Positions 63,491 through 64,000 of a stretch of 64,000 nt of DNA are shown here, one piece after another; the stretch's first letter is position 1; each line of letters begins with the position of its first letter. The notes below the pieces were generated by a model, which had not been told where the DNA came from, made no database searches, and saw only the letters and a program-made list of their open reading frames with translations. Origin of the DNA: Rathayibacter sp. SD072 (GTDB lineage: Bacteria; Actinomycetota; Actinomycetes; Actinomycetales; Microbacteriaceae); contig NZ_JADILJ010000017.1 in the NCBI RefSeq assembly GCF_017355185.1, positions 1 to 64,000 of the forward strand. Reading direction: 5' to 3'. The translations under genes were made by a program, and so were the position numbers.

Positions 63491-64000
63491 ATGACCCACT
63501 CCGCCGAGCCGAAGATCACCCTCGCCGTCGTCGACGACCACAAGATGCTCCTGGGCGCCCTCACCGAGTGGATCAGAGGAGCCGCCTCCGACATCCAGCT
63601 GGTCGCCGCCGTCGCCTCCTGGCCGGAGCTGCTCACGCACCCGGAGTTCCCGGTCGACGTGGTCCTGCTCGACCTCGACCTCAAGGACAACATCCCGATC
63701 TCGGTGAAGCTCTCGACGTTGAAGACCACCGGGGTGAAGACGGTGCTCATGAGCACCTACTCCGAGCCCGCCGTCGTCCGCGAGGCCCTGGCGTCAGGAG
63801 CCCTCGGCTACCTCGTCAAGACCGAGGACGCCGACATGATCGTCGAGGCGATCCGCGCGGCGAAGGACGGCCACTCCTACATCTCGCACGAGCTCGACAT
63901 GGCACTGTCCACCGGTGACTCCGACGGCGCGCCCAAGCTCAGCGCGCAGGAGCGCCGCGTCATGGCCCTCTACGGAGGAGGCGAGCCCGTGAAGTCCGTC
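63491..64000 (+). CDS. LuxR/NarL-type response regulator (partial, runs off the edge)
   Basis: 170 residues are visible. The receiver domain has the acidic pair Asp15/Asp16, phospho-acceptor Asp61 (VVLLDLDLKD) and Lys110 (LGYLVKTED). The window ends just inside a LuxR-type helix-turn-helix (LSAQERRVMALYGGGEPVKSV...). AAGGA lies 6 nt before the ATG. Likely partner of the kinase at 61,023. Confidence 0.88.
   Translation, partial: MTHSAEPKITLAVVDDHKMLLGALTEWIRGAASDIQLVAAVASWPELLTHPEFPVDVVLLDLDLKDNIPISVKLSTLKTTGVKTVLMSTYSEPAVVREALASGALGYLVKTEDADMIVEAIRAAKDGHSYISHELDMALSTGDSDGAPKLSAQERRVMALYGGGEPVKSV

Overview
The window is high-GC DNA from an actinomycete, most likely a Microbacteriaceae member (Rathayibacter- or Clavibacter-like; the genus cannot be fixed from the sequence alone). 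Pointers are mycothiol S-conjugate amidase (Mca), GlpX-type fructose bisphosphatase, DUF4245/DUF4307/DUF2510 proteins, frequent GTG starts, and many genes with a TANNNT hexamer 6-9 nt before the start codon, as expected for leaderless actinobacterial mRNAs.

Layout. 1-4.1 kb: chromosome (PPK2 kinase, DUF2277, an SDR, a DUF2510/HIRAN-like membrane protein). 4,133-20,457: an integrated prophage of about 16.3 kb. 20.4-64 kb: ordinary core chromosome. It carries ychF; an exonuclease; two paralogous secreted wall proteins; rmuC; glpX and fba (divergent, both acting on fructose-1,6-bisphosphate); ispH divergent from an xseA-xseB-DUF4245-carbonic anhydrase-fumC cluster; a prepilin peptidase; an acyl-CoA dehydrogenase; phoH; a class V aminotransferase with a prenyl transferase; hemolysin III; mca; greA; ilvA with an AI-2E family transporter; a four-gene ABC importer; YcaQ-like and TetR genes; lemA; ung; a cyanophycinase-like peptidase with a phosphoribosyltransferase; an acyltransferase; the methionine pair metY-metX; and a three-gene kinase/membrane protein/response regulator set that runs off the right edge.

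The prophage is the main point of interest. A serine integrase has inserted it into the last codons of ychF. A 15-bp identity (4,133-4,147 and 20,443-20,457) marks attL and attR. The original ychF ending (V-E-F-R-F-N-V-stop) is stranded on the left at 4,124-4,147, while the resident ychF now ends in phage-supplied codons (V-E-F-R-F-Q-A-T-S-G-Q-K-stop). The element has a compact, intact virion module: HNH nuclease, large terminase, portal, protease-capsid fusion, connectors, major tail protein, short tape measure, tail-tip proteins and a holin-like protein. I see no endolysin, replication gene, immunity repressor or excisionase. It also has a structured leader with a 16-bp perfect inverted repeat, repeated TGAC-N4-GTCA palindromes, an internal ribosome-binding site likely to give free capsid protein, and a small ORF that spans attP and would end three nucleotides before the integrase start only in the circular form.

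No rRNA, tRNA, IS element or CRISPR array was seen.
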